Source: Sanguibacter hominis ATCC BAA-789 (GTDB lineage: Bacteria > Actinomycetota > Actinomycetes > Actinomycetales > Cellulomonadaceae). From it: a stretch of 64,000 nucleotides of DNA. Shown in pieces: positions 39,649 through 49,105 of the stretch. Under the pieces are notes generated by a model. The model worked only from the letters and a program-made list of their open reading frames with translations, had not been told where the DNA came from and searched no databases. Every line of letters starts with the position of its first letter. The stretch's first letter is position 1. The stretch is taken from NCBI RefSeq assembly GCF_012396185.1, contig NZ_JAAXOW010000003.1, positions 248,001 through 312,000 of the forward strand. Direction: 5' to 3'. The position numbers were made by a program, and so were the translations under genes.

Positions 39649-42600
39649 TCAGCGGGCGAAGGCTGCCGTGAGCAGCTCTTCCTGCTGGCGCAGGTGCTTC
39701 TTGGACGTGCCGGCCGACGGCGACGCGGACGCGGGCCGGGAGACGACCCGGATCTCGCGGCCGAGCTCACGGGTGGCGTGCACGTGCATGAACGGCCACG
39801 GGCCCTGGTTCTCGGGCTCGTCCTGGACCCAGACGACCTCGGCGTCCCCGAATGGCGCGAGCGCCTCACGCAGGGCGTCGCCCTCGAGCGGGAACAGCTG
39901 CTCGACGCGCACGATCGCCGTGCGGTCGTCCTCGAGCTTCGTGCGGCGCGCGAGGATGTCGTAGTAGACGCGACCCGAGCAGAGGATGACGCGGTCGACG
40001 CCGCCGCGAGCGGCAGCCTCGGCGTCGCCGATGACTGGCTGGAACGAGCCCGTCGTGAACTCCTCGACGGGCGAAGCCGCGGCCTTGAGCCGGAGCAGCT
40101 GCTTGGGCGTGAACACCACGAGCGGGCGGCGCGGCCGGAAGTACGCCTGGCGGCGCAGCAGGTGGAAGTGCGACGAGGGCGTCGATGGCTGCGCGATGAA
40201 CATGTTGTCCTGCGCGGCGAGCTGCAGGAAGCGCTCGATGCGGGCCGACGAGTGGTCGGGTCCCTGGCCCTCGTAGCCGTGCGGGAGCAGCATGACGAGC
40301 GACGAGCGCTGGCCCCACTTCTGCTCGGACGAGGAGATGAACTCGTCGATGACGGTCTGCGCGCCGTTGACGAAGTCGCCGAACTGCGCCTCCCACAGCA
40401 CGAGCGCGTCCGGGCGCTCGACGGAGTAGCCGTACTCGAACGCGAGGGCCGCGTATTCGCTCAGCGAGGAGTCGTAGACCCAGAACTTCGCCTGGTCACC
40501 CGTGAGGTAGAGCAGCGGGGTCCACTCGGCGCCCGTCTCGCGGTCGTGCATGACGGCGTGGCGCTGCACGAACGTGCCGCGACGGGAGTCCTGGCCGGCG
40601 AGACGCACCGGTGTGCCCTCGACGAGGAGGGAGCCGAACGCGAGCAGCTCGCCGAAGCCCCAGTCGATGCCTCCCTCGCGGGACATCTGCTCCCGCTTGG
40701 CGAGCAGCTGCTTGAGCTTGGGGTGGACCGTGAACCCCTCGGGCGGGTTGACGTGCGAGCGGCCGATGAGCTCGACGATCGACGACGGAACCGCGGTCTG
40801 CCAGCCGACCATCGTGCCGGCGTCCTCGCGCTGCGACTCGGGGCGCTCGAGGCCGCGGACCGACTCGGTGTCGGTGGGCGGCATGAAGCCGCCCTCCTTG
40901 GTCTCGGTAAAGACGCGCTCGAGCTGCGACTGGAAGTCCTGGAGGACCTGCTCGGCCTCCTCGAGCGTGATGTCGCCGCGGGCGACGAGGTTCTCCGTGT
41001 AGATCTTGCGCACGGAGCGCTTCGCCTCGATGAGGTTGTACATGAGCGGCTGCGTCATCGAGGGGTCGTCACCCTCGTTGTGGCCGCGGCGGCGGTAGCA
41101 GACGACGTCGATGATGACGTCGCGGTCGAACTCCTCGCGGAACGCGAACGCGAGCTCGGCCACGCGGACGACAGCCTCGGGGTCGTCGCCGTTGACGTGG
41201 AAGATCGGGACCTGGAGGCCCTTGGCGACGTCGGTCGGGTAGAGCGTCGAGCGCGACGACGCCGGGCCGGTCGTGAAGCCGACCTGGTTGTTGATGATGA
41301 CGTGGATCGTGCCGCCGGTGCGGTACCCGCGCAGCCCTGCGAGGTTGAGCGTCTCGGTGACGACTCCCTGGCCCGCGAAGGCCGCGTCTCCGTGGATGAG
41401 GATCGGCAGCACGGAGAAGCCGTCGCCGCCGAGGTCGATGCGGTCCTGCTTGGCGCGGACGACGCCCTCGAGGACGCCGTCGACAGCCTCGAGGTGGGAC
41501 GGGTTCGCAGCGATGTAGACGCTCGTCTGCTCTCCGGTCTCCGACGTGAACGTGCCCTCGGTGCCGAGGTGGTACTTCACGTCGCCGGAGCCCTGGACGG
41601 TGCGCGGGTCGAGGTTGCCCTCGAACTCGGCGAAGATCTGCGCGTAGCTCTTGCCCGCGATGTTCGCGAGGACGTTGAGGCGGCCGCGGTGGGCCATGCC
41701 GATGCAGACCTCGTCGAGGCCGCTCTTGGCGGCCTTGTTGAGGACGGCGTCGAGCAGCGCGATGACCGACTCGCCGCCTTCGAGCGAGAAGCGCTTCTGG
41801 CCGACGAACTTCGTCTGCAGGAACGTCTCGAACGCCTCGGCGGAGTTGAGGCGGCGCAGGATGCGCAGCTGCTCCTCGCGCGGGGTGCGCTCGTAGCCGG
41901 CCTCGAGGCGCGCCTGGAGCCACTTGCGCTGCGTGCGGTCGGCGAGGTGCATGTACTCGGAGCCGATCGAGCGGCAGTACGAGTCGCGCAGGAGGCCGAG
42001 GATGTTGCGCAGCGTGTCCTTCGGCTTGCCACCGAACCCGCCCGTGGGGAAGGTGCGGTCGAGGTCCCACAGCGTGAGGTCGTGCGTCTGGACGTCGAGG
42101 TCCGGGTGCCGGCGCACGCGGTACGCGAGCGGGTCGGTGTCAGCCATGAGGTGGCCGCGCGAGCGGAACGAGTGGATCAGCTCGGCGATGCGGGCGGGCT
42201 TCGCTGCCTCGACGTCGTCGTCGACCGTGTTGTCCTGGACCCAGCGCACGGGCTCGTACGGGACGCGCAGAGCCGCGAAGATGCGGTCGTACAGGCCGTC
42301 GAGACCGAGGAGCTTGTTGGCGAGGATCCGGAGGAACTCGCCCGAGTGCGCGCCCTGGATGATGCGGTGGTCGTAGGTCGAGGTGACCGTCAGGACCTTC
42401 GAGATGCCCATGCGTGAGAGTCGCTCGGGGGATGCGCCCTGGAACTCGGCCGGGTAGTCCATCGCGCCGACGCCGATGATCGCGCCCTGGCCCTGCATGA
42501 GGCGCGGCACGGAGTGCACCGTGCCGATCGTGCCGGGGTTGGTCAGGGAGATGGTGACGCCCGCGAAGTCCTCGACGGCGAGCTTGCCGCCGCGTGCACG

Positions 42601-43476
42601 GCGCACGACGTCCTCGTAGGCGGCCCAGAACTGCGCGAAGTCCATCGCCTGAGCGGCCTTGATCGCCGGGACCAGGAGCTGGCGCGTACCGTCCGGCTTG
42701 GGCAGGTCGATCGCGAGGCCGAGGTTGACGTCCGCCGGGTGGTGGACGCTCGGCTTGCCGTCGACGAGCGTGTAGGCGGCGTTCATCGCGGGCATCTCGG
42801 CGAGGGACTCCACGAGCGCGAAGCCGATGATGTGCGTGAAGGAGATCTTGCCGCCGCGCCCGCGGGCGAGGTGGTTGTTGATGACGATGCGGTTGTCGAC
42901 CATGAGCTTGGCCGGGACCGCACGCACCGAGGTCGCCGTGGGGACCTCGAGGCTCGCTTCCATGTTCTTGACGACGCGCGCGGCGGGGCCGCGGAGCTTC
43001 TCGACGTTCTCGGTGCCGCCGGCGACGGCGGCGTCGGTGCGGGTCGCGGGCTTCTGTGCGTAGACGGCGGTCGGTGGCTGCGCGATGACGGCGGGTGGCG
43101 GCGTGTGCGTGCCGTGGCCGCCGGGCGCTGCCGGCGCGGGAGCGACGGGCGGCGTGGCCTTCGGCGTCGGCTGGGCGGCGGCTGCGCGCGGTGCGGGAGC
43201 CGGGGCAGCAGCGGGCGTGGCCTGTGGCGCAGGCTGCGCGGCGGCGGGCTGCGCCGCAGGCCTCGCGGCGTCGGCGGGCTTCGCGGCGTCGGCGGGCTTC
43301 GCGGTGGCGTCGTCGGTCTCGGCCGGCTTGTAGTCGGCGAAGAAGTCCCACCACGCAGCGTCGACGGAGTTCTTGTCCTTGAGGTACTGCTCGTAGAGCT
43401 CGTCGACGAGCCACTCGTTCGCCCCGAAGGACGCGTTCGCGGGGCTGATCGGCTTTGATTCAGCGTTCGGGGCCAC
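39649..43476 (-). CDS. kgd: Multifunctional 2-oxoglutarate dehydrogenase/decarboxylase (Kgd/OdhA)
   Basis: A 1275-residue TCA-cycle enzyme. The N-terminal E1 tail (GANEWLVDELYEQYLKDKNSVD) is followed by an Ala/Pro linker (about residues 45-115), an E2-like succinyltransferase core with H370 in TYDHRIIQGAHSGEF, and a thiamine-diphosphate E1 (CIGMAHRGRLNVLANIAGKS; GDAAFAGQGVV; NNQVGFTT). This E2-E1 fusion is characteristic of Actinobacteria, where it works with separate E2p/E3 and is held by the FHA protein OdhI/GarA. The GTG at 43476 begins the conserved block; upstream readings are unlike the family. Confidence 0.97.
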   Translation of the reverse strand: MAPNAESKPISPANASFGANEWLVDELYEQYLKDKNSVDAAWWDFFADYKPAETDDATAKPADAAKPADAARPAAQPAAAQPAPQATPAAAPAPAPRAAAAQPTPKATPPVAPAPAAPGGHGTHTPPPAVIAQPPTAVYAQKPATRTDAAVAGGTENVEKLRGPAARVVKNMEASLEVPTATSVRAVPAKLMVDNRIVINNHLARGRGGKISFTHIIGFALVESLAEMPAMNAAYTLVDGKPSVHHPADVNLGLAIDLPKPDGTRQLLVPAIKAAQAMDFAQFWAAYEDVVRRARGGKLAVEDFAGVTISLTNPGTIGTVHSVPRLMQGQGAIIGVGAMDYPAEFQGASPERLSRMGISKVLTVTSTYDHRIIQGAHSGEFLRILANKLLGLDGLYDRIFAALRVPYEPVRWVQDNTVDDDVEAAKPARIAELIHSFRSRGHLMADTDPLAYRVRRHPDLDVQTHDLTLWDLDRTFPTGGFGGKPKDTLRNILGLLRDSYCRSIGSEYMHLADRTQRKWLQARLEAGYERTPREEQLRILRRLNSAEAFETFLQTKFVGQKRFSLEGGESVIALLDAVLNKAAKSGLDEVCIGMAHRGRLNVLANIAGKSYAQIFAEFEGNLDPRTVQGSGDVKYHLGTEGTFTSETGEQTSVYIAANPSHLEAVDGVLEGVVRAKQDRIDLGGDGFSVLPILIHGDAAFAGQGVVTETLNLAGLRGYRTGGTIHVIINNQVGFTTGPASSRSTLYPTDVAKGLQVPIFHVNGDDPEAVVRVAELAFAFREEFDRDVIIDVVCYRRRGHNEGDDPSMTQPLMYNLIEAKRSVRKIYTENLVARGDITLEEAEQVLQDFQSQLERVFTETKEGGFMPPTDTESVRGLERPESQREDAGTMVGWQTAVPSSIVELIGRSHVNPPEGFTVHPKLKQLLAKREQMSREGGIDWGFGELLAFGSLLVEGTPVRLAGQDSRRGTFVQRHAVMHDRETGAEWTPLLYLTGDQAKFWVYDSSLSEYAALAFEYGYSVERPDALVLWEAQFGDFVNGAQTVIDEFISSSEQKWGQRSSLVMLLPHGYEGQGPDHSSARIERFLQLAAQDNMFIAQPSTPSSHFHLLRRQAYFRPRRPLVVFTPKQLLRLKAAASPVEEFTTGSFQPVIGDAEAAARGGVDRVILCSGRVYYDILARRTKLEDDRTAIVRVEQLFPLEGDALREALAPFGDAEVVWVQDEPENQGPWPFMHVHATRELGREIRVVSRPASASPSAGTSKKHLRQQEELLTAAFAR

Positions 43477-43819
43477 TCGGCGCTCGCCTCTTTCACACGA
43501 TGTTCGTGATCTTGGTGATGTGATCGGGTTCCTCGACCACCTCAACCCTACGGTGCTAGAGCCTCCCTGGGGGCTCGGATCAGGCCGTTGGACCCAGGTG
43601 CTCCCGGCATCGTCGTGCCCCGCCCCGGGGATGGCAAACGACGGGCAAGGAGGTGGCCGTCGGGCACCCAAAGAGGTCTGACGAACTGCCATCAAACGGT
43701 AGAGGCGGGACGTCACTGTGACGAACATCACTCCCAGGTGTGGTGTGTGCCTCGACACCCATCGTCGTGACGCTGGGGGACGGCGGCCCGCACCCGCCGG
43801 GCCGCCGTCCTCGCGCAGG
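43477..43819 (-). promoter_or_regulatory. kgd upstream region with Crp/GlxR-like site
   Basis: A gene-free stretch of 343 bp carrying the kgd promoter and the terminator of the upstream ABC operon. TGTGA-CGAACA-TCACT at 43717-43732 matches the Crp/GlxR consensus TGTGA-N6-TCACA at nine of ten positions, and overlaps a perfect CGTCAC-T-GTGACG palindrome (43711-43723). Crp-family control of 2-oxoglutarate dehydrogenase is plausible, since GlxR controls central metabolism in corynebacteria. It lies 240 bp from the start codon, so the promoter itself may be distant. I see no small gene here. Confidence 0.45.
43779..43809 (-). terminator. Terminator of the ABC-2 permease operon
   Basis: A perfect 12-bp stem (GACGGCGGCCCG/CGGGCCGCCGTC) and 7-nt loop, 11 nt after the permease stop on the leftward strand. 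Confidence 0.78.
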
Positions 43820-44611
43820 TCAGCCGACGTCGCGCCGGAAGGTCGTCACGCGGCCGACCACGGCGAACAGGAGCGCATAGCCGACAAGGACGAGCGCGCC
43901 CTGCCACCACTCGAGGATCCCGCCCATGGACAGGGCGTTGAAGAGGCTCGCACCCGTCATCGCCTCGCCGGCCGCGCCGGGGAGGAAGGACGCGACGCGC
44001 GAACCGGCGTCGTCGAGCACGGCCGGCAGCGCCATGCGGGCGACCGGTTCGACGAACTGCGTGAACGCGAGGAGCGTCACGAGCGACGCGACCTGGTTCG
44101 GCAGCATCGCGCCGAGACCGACGCCGACGACCGACCACACGGTCAGCGCGGCGACCGACAGCGCCGCAGACCGCCACACCTCGGGCGAGCCGAGCAGCGG
44201 GTCGACGTCGCCGAGAGCGAACGCGCCAGCGCCCGCGCCGAGGCAGGCGACCGTGCCGACGATGCCGAAGAGGAGGCCGATCGGCACGGCGGCGATCATC
44301 TTCGCCGTGAGCAGGCGCGTCCGGCTCGGATCTGCGAGAAGGGTCGGCACGATCGTGCGGTGCCGGAACTCGCTCGTCACCGCGAGCGTCCCGACGATCG
44401 CGGGGAAGACGTACCCGAGCGACGTCGCGACCGTGTAGATCGAGCGGACGACGTCGATCTTGTCGCCCTGGAACTCTTGCGGCGTCGCCGTGATCGAGAA
44501 GGCGAGGACCGCGGCGAGGAACGCCATGTAGCCCGCCATGATGAGGAGCAGGACCCACCAGAGCCGGGTCGAGAAGAACTTGCGCATCTCGGTGCTGACG
44601 GCGGTGCTCAT
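43820..44611 (-). CDS. ABC-2 family exporter permease
   Basis: A 263-residue polytopic protein with about six helices. It opens with MRKFFSTRLWWVLLLIMAGY, the usual entry of ABC-2 permeases, and contains LAVTSEFRHRTIVPTLLADPSR, a cytoplasmic coupling segment common to these drug or lantibiotic exporters. It overlaps the ATPase stop by four bases. The substrate is unknown; lipid, peptide or drug export are all possible. Confidence 0.9.
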   Translation of the reverse strand: MSTAVSTEMRKFFSTRLWWVLLLIMAGYMAFLAAVLAFSITATPQEFQGDKIDVVRSIYTVATSLGYVFPAIVGTLAVTSEFRHRTIVPTLLADPSRTRLLTAKMIAAVPIGLLFGIVGTVACLGAGAGAFALGDVDPLLGSPEVWRSAALSVAALTVWSVVGVGLGAMLPNQVASLVTLLAFTQFVEPVARMALPAVLDDAGSRVASFLPGAAGEAMTGASLFNALSMGGILEWWQGALVLVGYALLFAVVGRVTTFRRDVG

Positions 44612-45573
44612 GAGCGGCCCTCCTGGTCGGTCGTCGGCGCGGCGGCGTGGCGCTGGAGCGGGGGAGCCTCGCCGACGAGGCTCAGGAAGACGTCCTCGAG
44701 ACCCGGGGACTCGCCCCGCAGCTCGTGAAGCTCGAGGTGTGCTGCGTGGGCCGCAGCGCCGACGGCGCTCGTCGTCGTACCGACGAGCGTGATGCTCGCG
44801 CGGGTCTCGTCGGCCGTTGCGGTCGGGGTGGCTGGCCAGCCGTGGGCGGCGACGAGCCGGGCGAGTCCCGCGGCGTCGGGGCTCGTCACGTGGACGGCAG
44901 GGGTCGCGAGGTCGGCGAGCGCCGCGAGCGGCGAGGCGTGGACCATGCGGCCGCGCGCGATGACGACGACGTCGTCGACCGACTGCTGGACCTCGGACAG
45001 GACGTGGCTCGACACGAGGACGGTGCGGCCGTCGGCCGCGAAGCCGCGCAGGAAGGACCGCAGCCAGGCGATGCCGCCGGGGTCGAGGCCGTTGGTCGGC
45101 TCGTCGAGGATGAGGACCTGCGGGTCGCCGAGCAGGGCGGTCGCGAGCCCGAGGCGCTGGCGCATGCCGAGCGAGAAGCCCCCGACGCGACGGCCGGCGG
45201 CCTCGGTCAGCCCGACGAGGCCGAGCAGCTCGTCGCACCGCGCCCGAGACGCGCCTGCGGCCGGTGCGAACAGGAGGAGGTGCTGGATCGCGGTGCGTCC
45301 GGGGTGGAAGCTCGAGGCCTCGAGGACGGCGCCGACCTCGCGGGCGGGCTGGGGGATGTCCGCGTAGGCGCGGCCGCCGATCGTCGCGGTCCCCGCGTCG
45401 GGGCGGGCGAGGCCGAGGATCATCCGGAGCGTCGTCGTCTTGCCTGCGCCGTTCGGCCCGAGGAAGCCGGTGACGCGGCCGGGGGCGACGTCGAAGCTGA
45501 GGTCGTCGACGGCGAGCACCTGGCCGAACCGGCGGGTCAGGCCGTGGACGGTGATGGGGGTTCCTGGGGTCAT
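44608..45573 (-). CDS. ABC transporter ATP-binding protein (drug/peptide export type)
   Basis: A 321-residue ATPase of the CcmA/NatA group. Walker A is GPNGAGKTT, the Q-loop region is AREVGAVLEASSFHPGRT, the signature FSLGMRQRLGLA, Walker B VLILDEPTNGLDP and the switch SSHVLSEV. The C-terminal about 90 residues (AHLELHELRGESPGLEDVFLSL) form the usual regulatory end. GAGG precedes the ATG at 45573. A perfect palindrome lies 24 bp upstream, where it could block transcription. Confidence 0.93.
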   Translation of the reverse strand: MTPGTPITVHGLTRRFGQVLAVDDLSFDVAPGRVTGFLGPNGAGKTTTLRMILGLARPDAGTATIGGRAYADIPQPAREVGAVLEASSFHPGRTAIQHLLLFAPAAGASRARCDELLGLVGLTEAAGRRVGGFSLGMRQRLGLATALLGDPQVLILDEPTNGLDPGGIAWLRSFLRGFAADGRTVLVSSHVLSEVQQSVDDVVVIARGRMVHASPLAALADLATPAVHVTSPDAAGLARLVAAHGWPATPTATADETRASITLVGTTTSAVGAAAHAAHLELHELRGESPGLEDVFLSLVGEAPPLQRHAAAPTTDQEGRS

Positions 45574-45596
45574 GTCCTCACCCTACTTCCCCCCAT

Positions 45597-45617
45597 AGTT
45601 CTAGATCAACTAGAACT
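45597..45617. promoter_or_regulatory. Palindromic operator upstream of the ABC exporter genes
   Basis: AGTTCTAG-ATCAA-CTAGAACT, a perfect 8-bp inverted repeat in an otherwise GC-rich region. It lies between the histidine kinase stop and the ATPase start, 24 bp from the latter. Dyads of this kind are bound by dimeric repressors such as GntR/YtrA or TetR, but no such gene is adjacent; the neighbouring response regulator is a candidate. Confidence 0.6.
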
Positions 45618-46849
45618 TATGCACCGCCCGCGGTGGGAGGCGTGACCGCCGTCGGCGCCGTACCCCGCACGTCGGGATCGACCTCGTCTTCCTCGCGCAC
45701 CTCCGCGGTGTCCACGCGCGGCGTCCCCTCAGGTGCGGGGACCGCCGGGGTGGGGCCCGTCGCCGGGCGGCCGAGCCCACGCACGCCAGGCTGCGGCGCC
45801 GGGAGCGTCACCCGGAACGTCGCGCCACGCTCGGAGTCCACCACCTCGACGTGCCCGCCGTGCAGCGCCACCGCCCACCGCACGATCGCCAGCCCGATCC
45901 CCGTGCCACCGCCAGCCGTCCCCGGCCCGACCTGCACCGGAGACGTGCCGTGCACGAAGCGCGCGAAGATCCGCTCCCGGTCCTCCGGGGCGATACCCGG
46001 CCCCTCGTCCGCGACCTCGACGAGGACCTTGTCCCCGCGGCGCCGCGCGCGCAGCCGGATCGTCGACCCGTACGGAGAGTGCCGGATCGCGTTGTGCAGA
46101 AGGTTCAGCACGACCTGCTGGAACCGGTCACGGTCGAGCGCGACCGTGAGGTTCTCAGGGTGCACGTCCACGACGAACTCGAGCTGCTTGCCAGCCTCGA
46201 GCATCTCGACCTCGTCGACCGCGTCGTCCAGGAAGTCCTGCAGGTTGACGGGCGTCGGGCGCAGGTCCGTCGCACCGGCCTCGATCCGCGAGAGGTCCAG
46301 CAGGTACGTCACGAGACGCGTCAGACGCTCCGTCTGGTGCAACGCCGAACCGAGCGCCGCAGGCGTCGCGGGAGTCACGCCGTCCACCAGGTTCTCGAGC
46401 TGTGCCTGGAGCGCAGCGACGGGCGTGCGCAGCTCGTGGGACACGTTCGCGATCAGCTCGCGACGCTGGAGGTCGCCCGTCGCGAGGTCCTCCGCCATCG
46501 AGTTGAACGTCGCCGCGAGCTGCCCCACCTCGTCGCGGCTCGTCGCCCTCACGCGGCGCGTGTAGTCGCCGTCGGCCATCGCACGAGCCGCGCTGCGCAT
46601 CTCGCGCAGGGGAGAGGTCATGCCCTTGGCGAGCAACCACGTCATCGCGATCGACAGGACGATCGCGAACGGGAACGTTCGGGTCGGCCCGAACCCGATC
46701 TGCAGACCGGTCCACGTCACGAGGACGGACAGGAAGTTCGTCGCGACGACGAGGACGCCCAGCTTGATCTTGAGCGACCGGAACCGGTCGAGCGGGCGCA
46801 CGTCGGGTAGGTGCGGACGCGGGATCGACCCGTGCCGGGGCTGGTCCAC
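45617..46849 (-). CDS. Sensor histidine kinase (HAMP-HisKA-HATPase)
   Basis: A 410-residue membrane kinase. Two close helices (LGVLVVATNFLSVLVTW; FAIVLSIAMTWLLAKG) leave almost no extracellular domain, as in intramembrane-sensing kinases. Then come HAMP, HisKA with H138 in VSHELRTPVAAL, and an ATPase domain with NLLHNAIRHS, DEGPGI and GGTGIGLAI. A Pro/Ala tail of about 55 residues follows. Its regulator lies 4 bp upstream. An ABC exporter follows after the palindrome, suggesting a sense-and-export role against membrane-active compounds; that is inference. Confidence 0.92.
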   Translation of the reverse strand: MDQPRHGSIPRPHLPDVRPLDRFRSLKIKLGVLVVATNFLSVLVTWTGLQIGFGPTRTFPFAIVLSIAMTWLLAKGMTSPLREMRSAARAMADGDYTRRVRATSRDEVGQLAATFNSMAEDLATGDLQRRELIANVSHELRTPVAALQAQLENLVDGVTPATPAALGSALHQTERLTRLVTYLLDLSRIEAGATDLRPTPVNLQDFLDDAVDEVEMLEAGKQLEFVVDVHPENLTVALDRDRFQQVVLNLLHNAIRHSPYGSTIRLRARRRGDKVLVEVADEGPGIAPEDRERIFARFVHGTSPVQVGPGTAGGGTGIGLAIVRWAVALHGGHVEVVDSERGATFRVTLPAPQPGVRGLGRPATGPTPAVPAPEGTPRVDTAEVREEDEVDPDVRGTAPTAVTPPTAGGA

Positions 46850-46853
46850 GTGC

Positions 46854-47609
46854 TCAGGCGCCTGCAGCCTCGTCGGGCGGGGTCGGGGGCTCGAAGGCGT
46901 ACCCGACGCCGTGGACGGTGCGGATCAGCTCCGGACCGAGCTTGCGTCGCACCGCCTTGATGTGGGAGTCCACCGTGCGCGTGCCGCTCGCGTCAGCCCA
47001 GTCCCACACCTCGGCGAGCAGCCGCTCGCGGGTGAGCACCGTGCGCGGGGTGCTCGCGAGCATGACGAGGAGCTCGAACTCGGTCGGAGTGAGGTGCACC
47101 TCCTCGCCGGCGCGCATGACGCGCCGCTGGGCGCGGTCGATCACGACGTCGCCCGCGACGATCGGCGGCTCGCTCGACGGCGTCGCCGCCGCCTGCGCGG
47201 CACGGTCGACGCGCCGCAGGAGCGCCTTGAGCCGCGCGACGAGCTCACGCATCGAGAACGGCTTCGTCATGTAGTCGTCGGCGCCGACGCCCAGACCCAC
47301 GAGCATGTCGGTCTCGTCGTCGCGCGCCGTGAGCATGAGGACAGGGACCGGGTTCTCCGCCTGGAGCCGGCGGCACACCTCGAGCCCGTCGATGCCCGGG
47401 AGCATGACGTCGAGCACGACGGCGTCCGGGCGCAGCCGCTCGGCGGCGCTCACGGCGGTCAGGCCGTCGCGAGCGACCTCGACCTTCCACCCCTCCGCCG
47501 TCAGACGCTGCGCGATCGCGGTCGCGATCGTCGACTCGTCCTCGACGACGAGCACCGTGGTGGCTCGCGGCGCGGCGCCGCCTGTCGTTGCTGGTGACGT
47601 GTGTGCCAT
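46854..47609 (-). CDS. OmpR-family response regulator
   Basis: A 251-residue regulator: receiver domain with VVEDES (acidic pocket), D67 in VVLDVMLPG and TKPFSMRELVARLKALL, then a winged helix with LTPTEFELLVMLASTPRTVLTRERLLAEVWDWA. It partners the kinase 4 bp downstream. A linker of about 20 residues between domains is Ala/Ser-rich. It is divergent from the CNNM/CBS genes over a 140-bp spacer. Confidence 0.93.
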   Translation of the reverse strand: MAHTSPATTGGAAPRATTVLVVEDESTIATAIAQRLTAEGWKVEVARDGLTAVSAAERLRPDAVVLDVMLPGIDGLEVCRRLQAENPVPVLMLTARDDETDMLVGLGVGADDYMTKPFSMRELVARLKALLRRVDRAAQAAATPSSEPPIVAGDVVIDRAQRRVMRAGEEVHLTPTEFELLVMLASTPRTVLTRERLLAEVWDWADASGTRTVDSHIKAVRRKLGPELIRTVHGVGYAFEPPTPPDEAAGA

Positions 47610-47749
47610 GCGTCAAGCGTGGCACACGCCACCTCCCCGGGCACCTGACATCGGCGACCTGTGCTGTGGAGAGAAGGTGGGGAGAGCGCGACGACGATAC
47701 GATCCGAGACGATGAGACCTCGACGAACCCCGACGGCGGTGGCCGAGAC

Positions 47750-49105
47750 GTGCTAGCCGACTGGCTGATGATCCTCCTCGGTGTCGCCCTCACGGCGGGC
47801 ACCGCAGTCTTCGTGGCGAGCGAGTTCGCGCTCGTCACTCTCGACCCGGGCGTCATCGAGGGGGGCTCCGGCGACGGCGGGCCGACGAAGGTCCTCGACC
47901 GCCGCACCCGCTCGGTGGTGCGTGCGCTGCACGAGCTGTCGACCGAGCTCTCGAGCGCGCAGGTCGGCATCACCGTCACGACGATCCTCCTCGGGTACAC
48001 GGCGCAGCCTGCGCTCACGCGGATCTTCGAGGGCCTCCTCGAGAACCGTGCGTGGGCCGCGGCGGCCGGGTCCGCGCTCGCGGTCACCCTGACGCTCGTC
48101 GTCGTCAACGTCTTCTCGATGCTCTTCGGCGAGCTCATCCCCAAGAACTTCGCGCTGAGCCGGCCCCTCGAGACCGCTCGCCTGGCGGTACCGCTGCAGC
48201 GCGTCTTCACCATGGCGCTGCGGCCTGTGATCACCGTGCTCAACGGTTCCGCGAACGCGCTCCTGCGCCGCATGGGCATCGAGCCGCGCGAAGAGCTGTC
48301 GGGGGCCAGGTCGGCACCCGAGCTCGCGGCGCTCGTGCGGCGCTCGGCCGAGCAGGGGACGCTCGAGGCGTCGACCGCGCGGCTGCTGACGAACTCGCTC
48401 GAGCTCGAGGACCTCTCGGCCGTCGACGTCATGACGGACCGCACGCGGCTCGCGGTCGTCGACCGCGACGACACGGCGGCAGACGTCGTCGCGCTCGCCC
48501 GCCGGACCGGTCATTCGCGGTTCCCCGTGATCGGGGACTCGCGCGACGACATCATCGGGTTCGTGCACCTGCGCCGGGCCGTGGGCGTGCCGCGCGAGCG
48601 GCGTGGCGACGTCCCCGTGGTCGCACTCATGGTCGAGGCGCCGACGGTCCCCGAGACCGTCCGCCTGGGACCTCTCCTCGTGACGCTGCGCGGCCTCGGG
48701 CTGCAGATGGCTGTCGTGCTCGACGAGTACGGCGGCACGTCCGGCGTCGTCACGCTCGAGGACGTCGTCGAAGAGCTCGTCGGCGAGGTCGCCGACGAGC
48801 ACGACACCCGCCGCGTGGGCGCCGCGCGCCAGACCGACGGCTCGTGGACGCTGCCGGGCCTCCTGAGGCCCGACGAGCTGACCGAGGCCACCGGGCTCGC
48901 GGTCCCCGACTCGCCCGCCTACGAGACGCTGGGAGGCCTCGTGATGGCACGCCTGGGGCGCGTGCCCGAGGTGGGGGACACGGTCCACGTCGACGACGTC
49001 GTGCTCACCGTCGTCGCGATGCAAGGCAGGCGCGTCGACCGGCTTCGGCTGGAGCAGGCCGGCGACCGGCCTGACGGTGACGAGGACCCGGAGGTGAACC
49101 GATGA
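47750..49105 (+). CDS. CNNM/CBS-domain transporter-like protein, first of a pair
   Basis: A 451-residue protein of the HlyC/CorC (TlyC-like) family: a CNNM membrane domain (ILLGVALTAGTAVFVASEFALVTLD; VFSMLFGELIPKNFALSR), two CBS domains (AVDVMTDRTRLAVVDRDDT; SRFPVIGDSRDDIIGFVHLR) and a CorC-HlyC domain at the end (LDEYGGTSGVVTLEDVVEELVGEVADEHD). Such proteins act in Mg2+/cation efflux or membrane repair. The GTG at 47750 lacks a clear ribosome binding site. It overlaps its partner gene by four bases. Confidence 0.9.
   Translation: MLADWLMILLGVALTAGTAVFVASEFALVTLDPGVIEGGSGDGGPTKVLDRRTRSVVRALHELSTELSSAQVGITVTTILLGYTAQPALTRIFEGLLENRAWAAAAGSALAVTLTLVVVNVFSMLFGELIPKNFALSRPLETARLAVPLQRVFTMALRPVITVLNGSANALLRRMGIEPREELSGARSAPELAALVRRSAEQGTLEASTARLLTNSLELEDLSAVDVMTDRTRLAVVDRDDTAADVVALARRTGHSRFPVIGDSRDDIIGFVHLRRAVGVPRERRGDVPVVALMVEAPTVPETVRLGPLLVTLRGLGLQMAVVLDEYGGTSGVVTLEDVVEELVGEVADEHDTRRVGAARQTDGSWTLPGLLRPDELTEATGLAVPDSPAYETLGGLVMARLGRVPEVGDTVHVDDVVLTVVAMQGRRVDRLRLEQAGDRPDGDEDPEVNR

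Noticed and set aside
39694-42417. Very long + strand reading frame across kgd
   Set aside because: Antisense shadow caused by GC-rich third positions; no recognisable motifs and repetitive Leu/Arg/Val/Asp composition.
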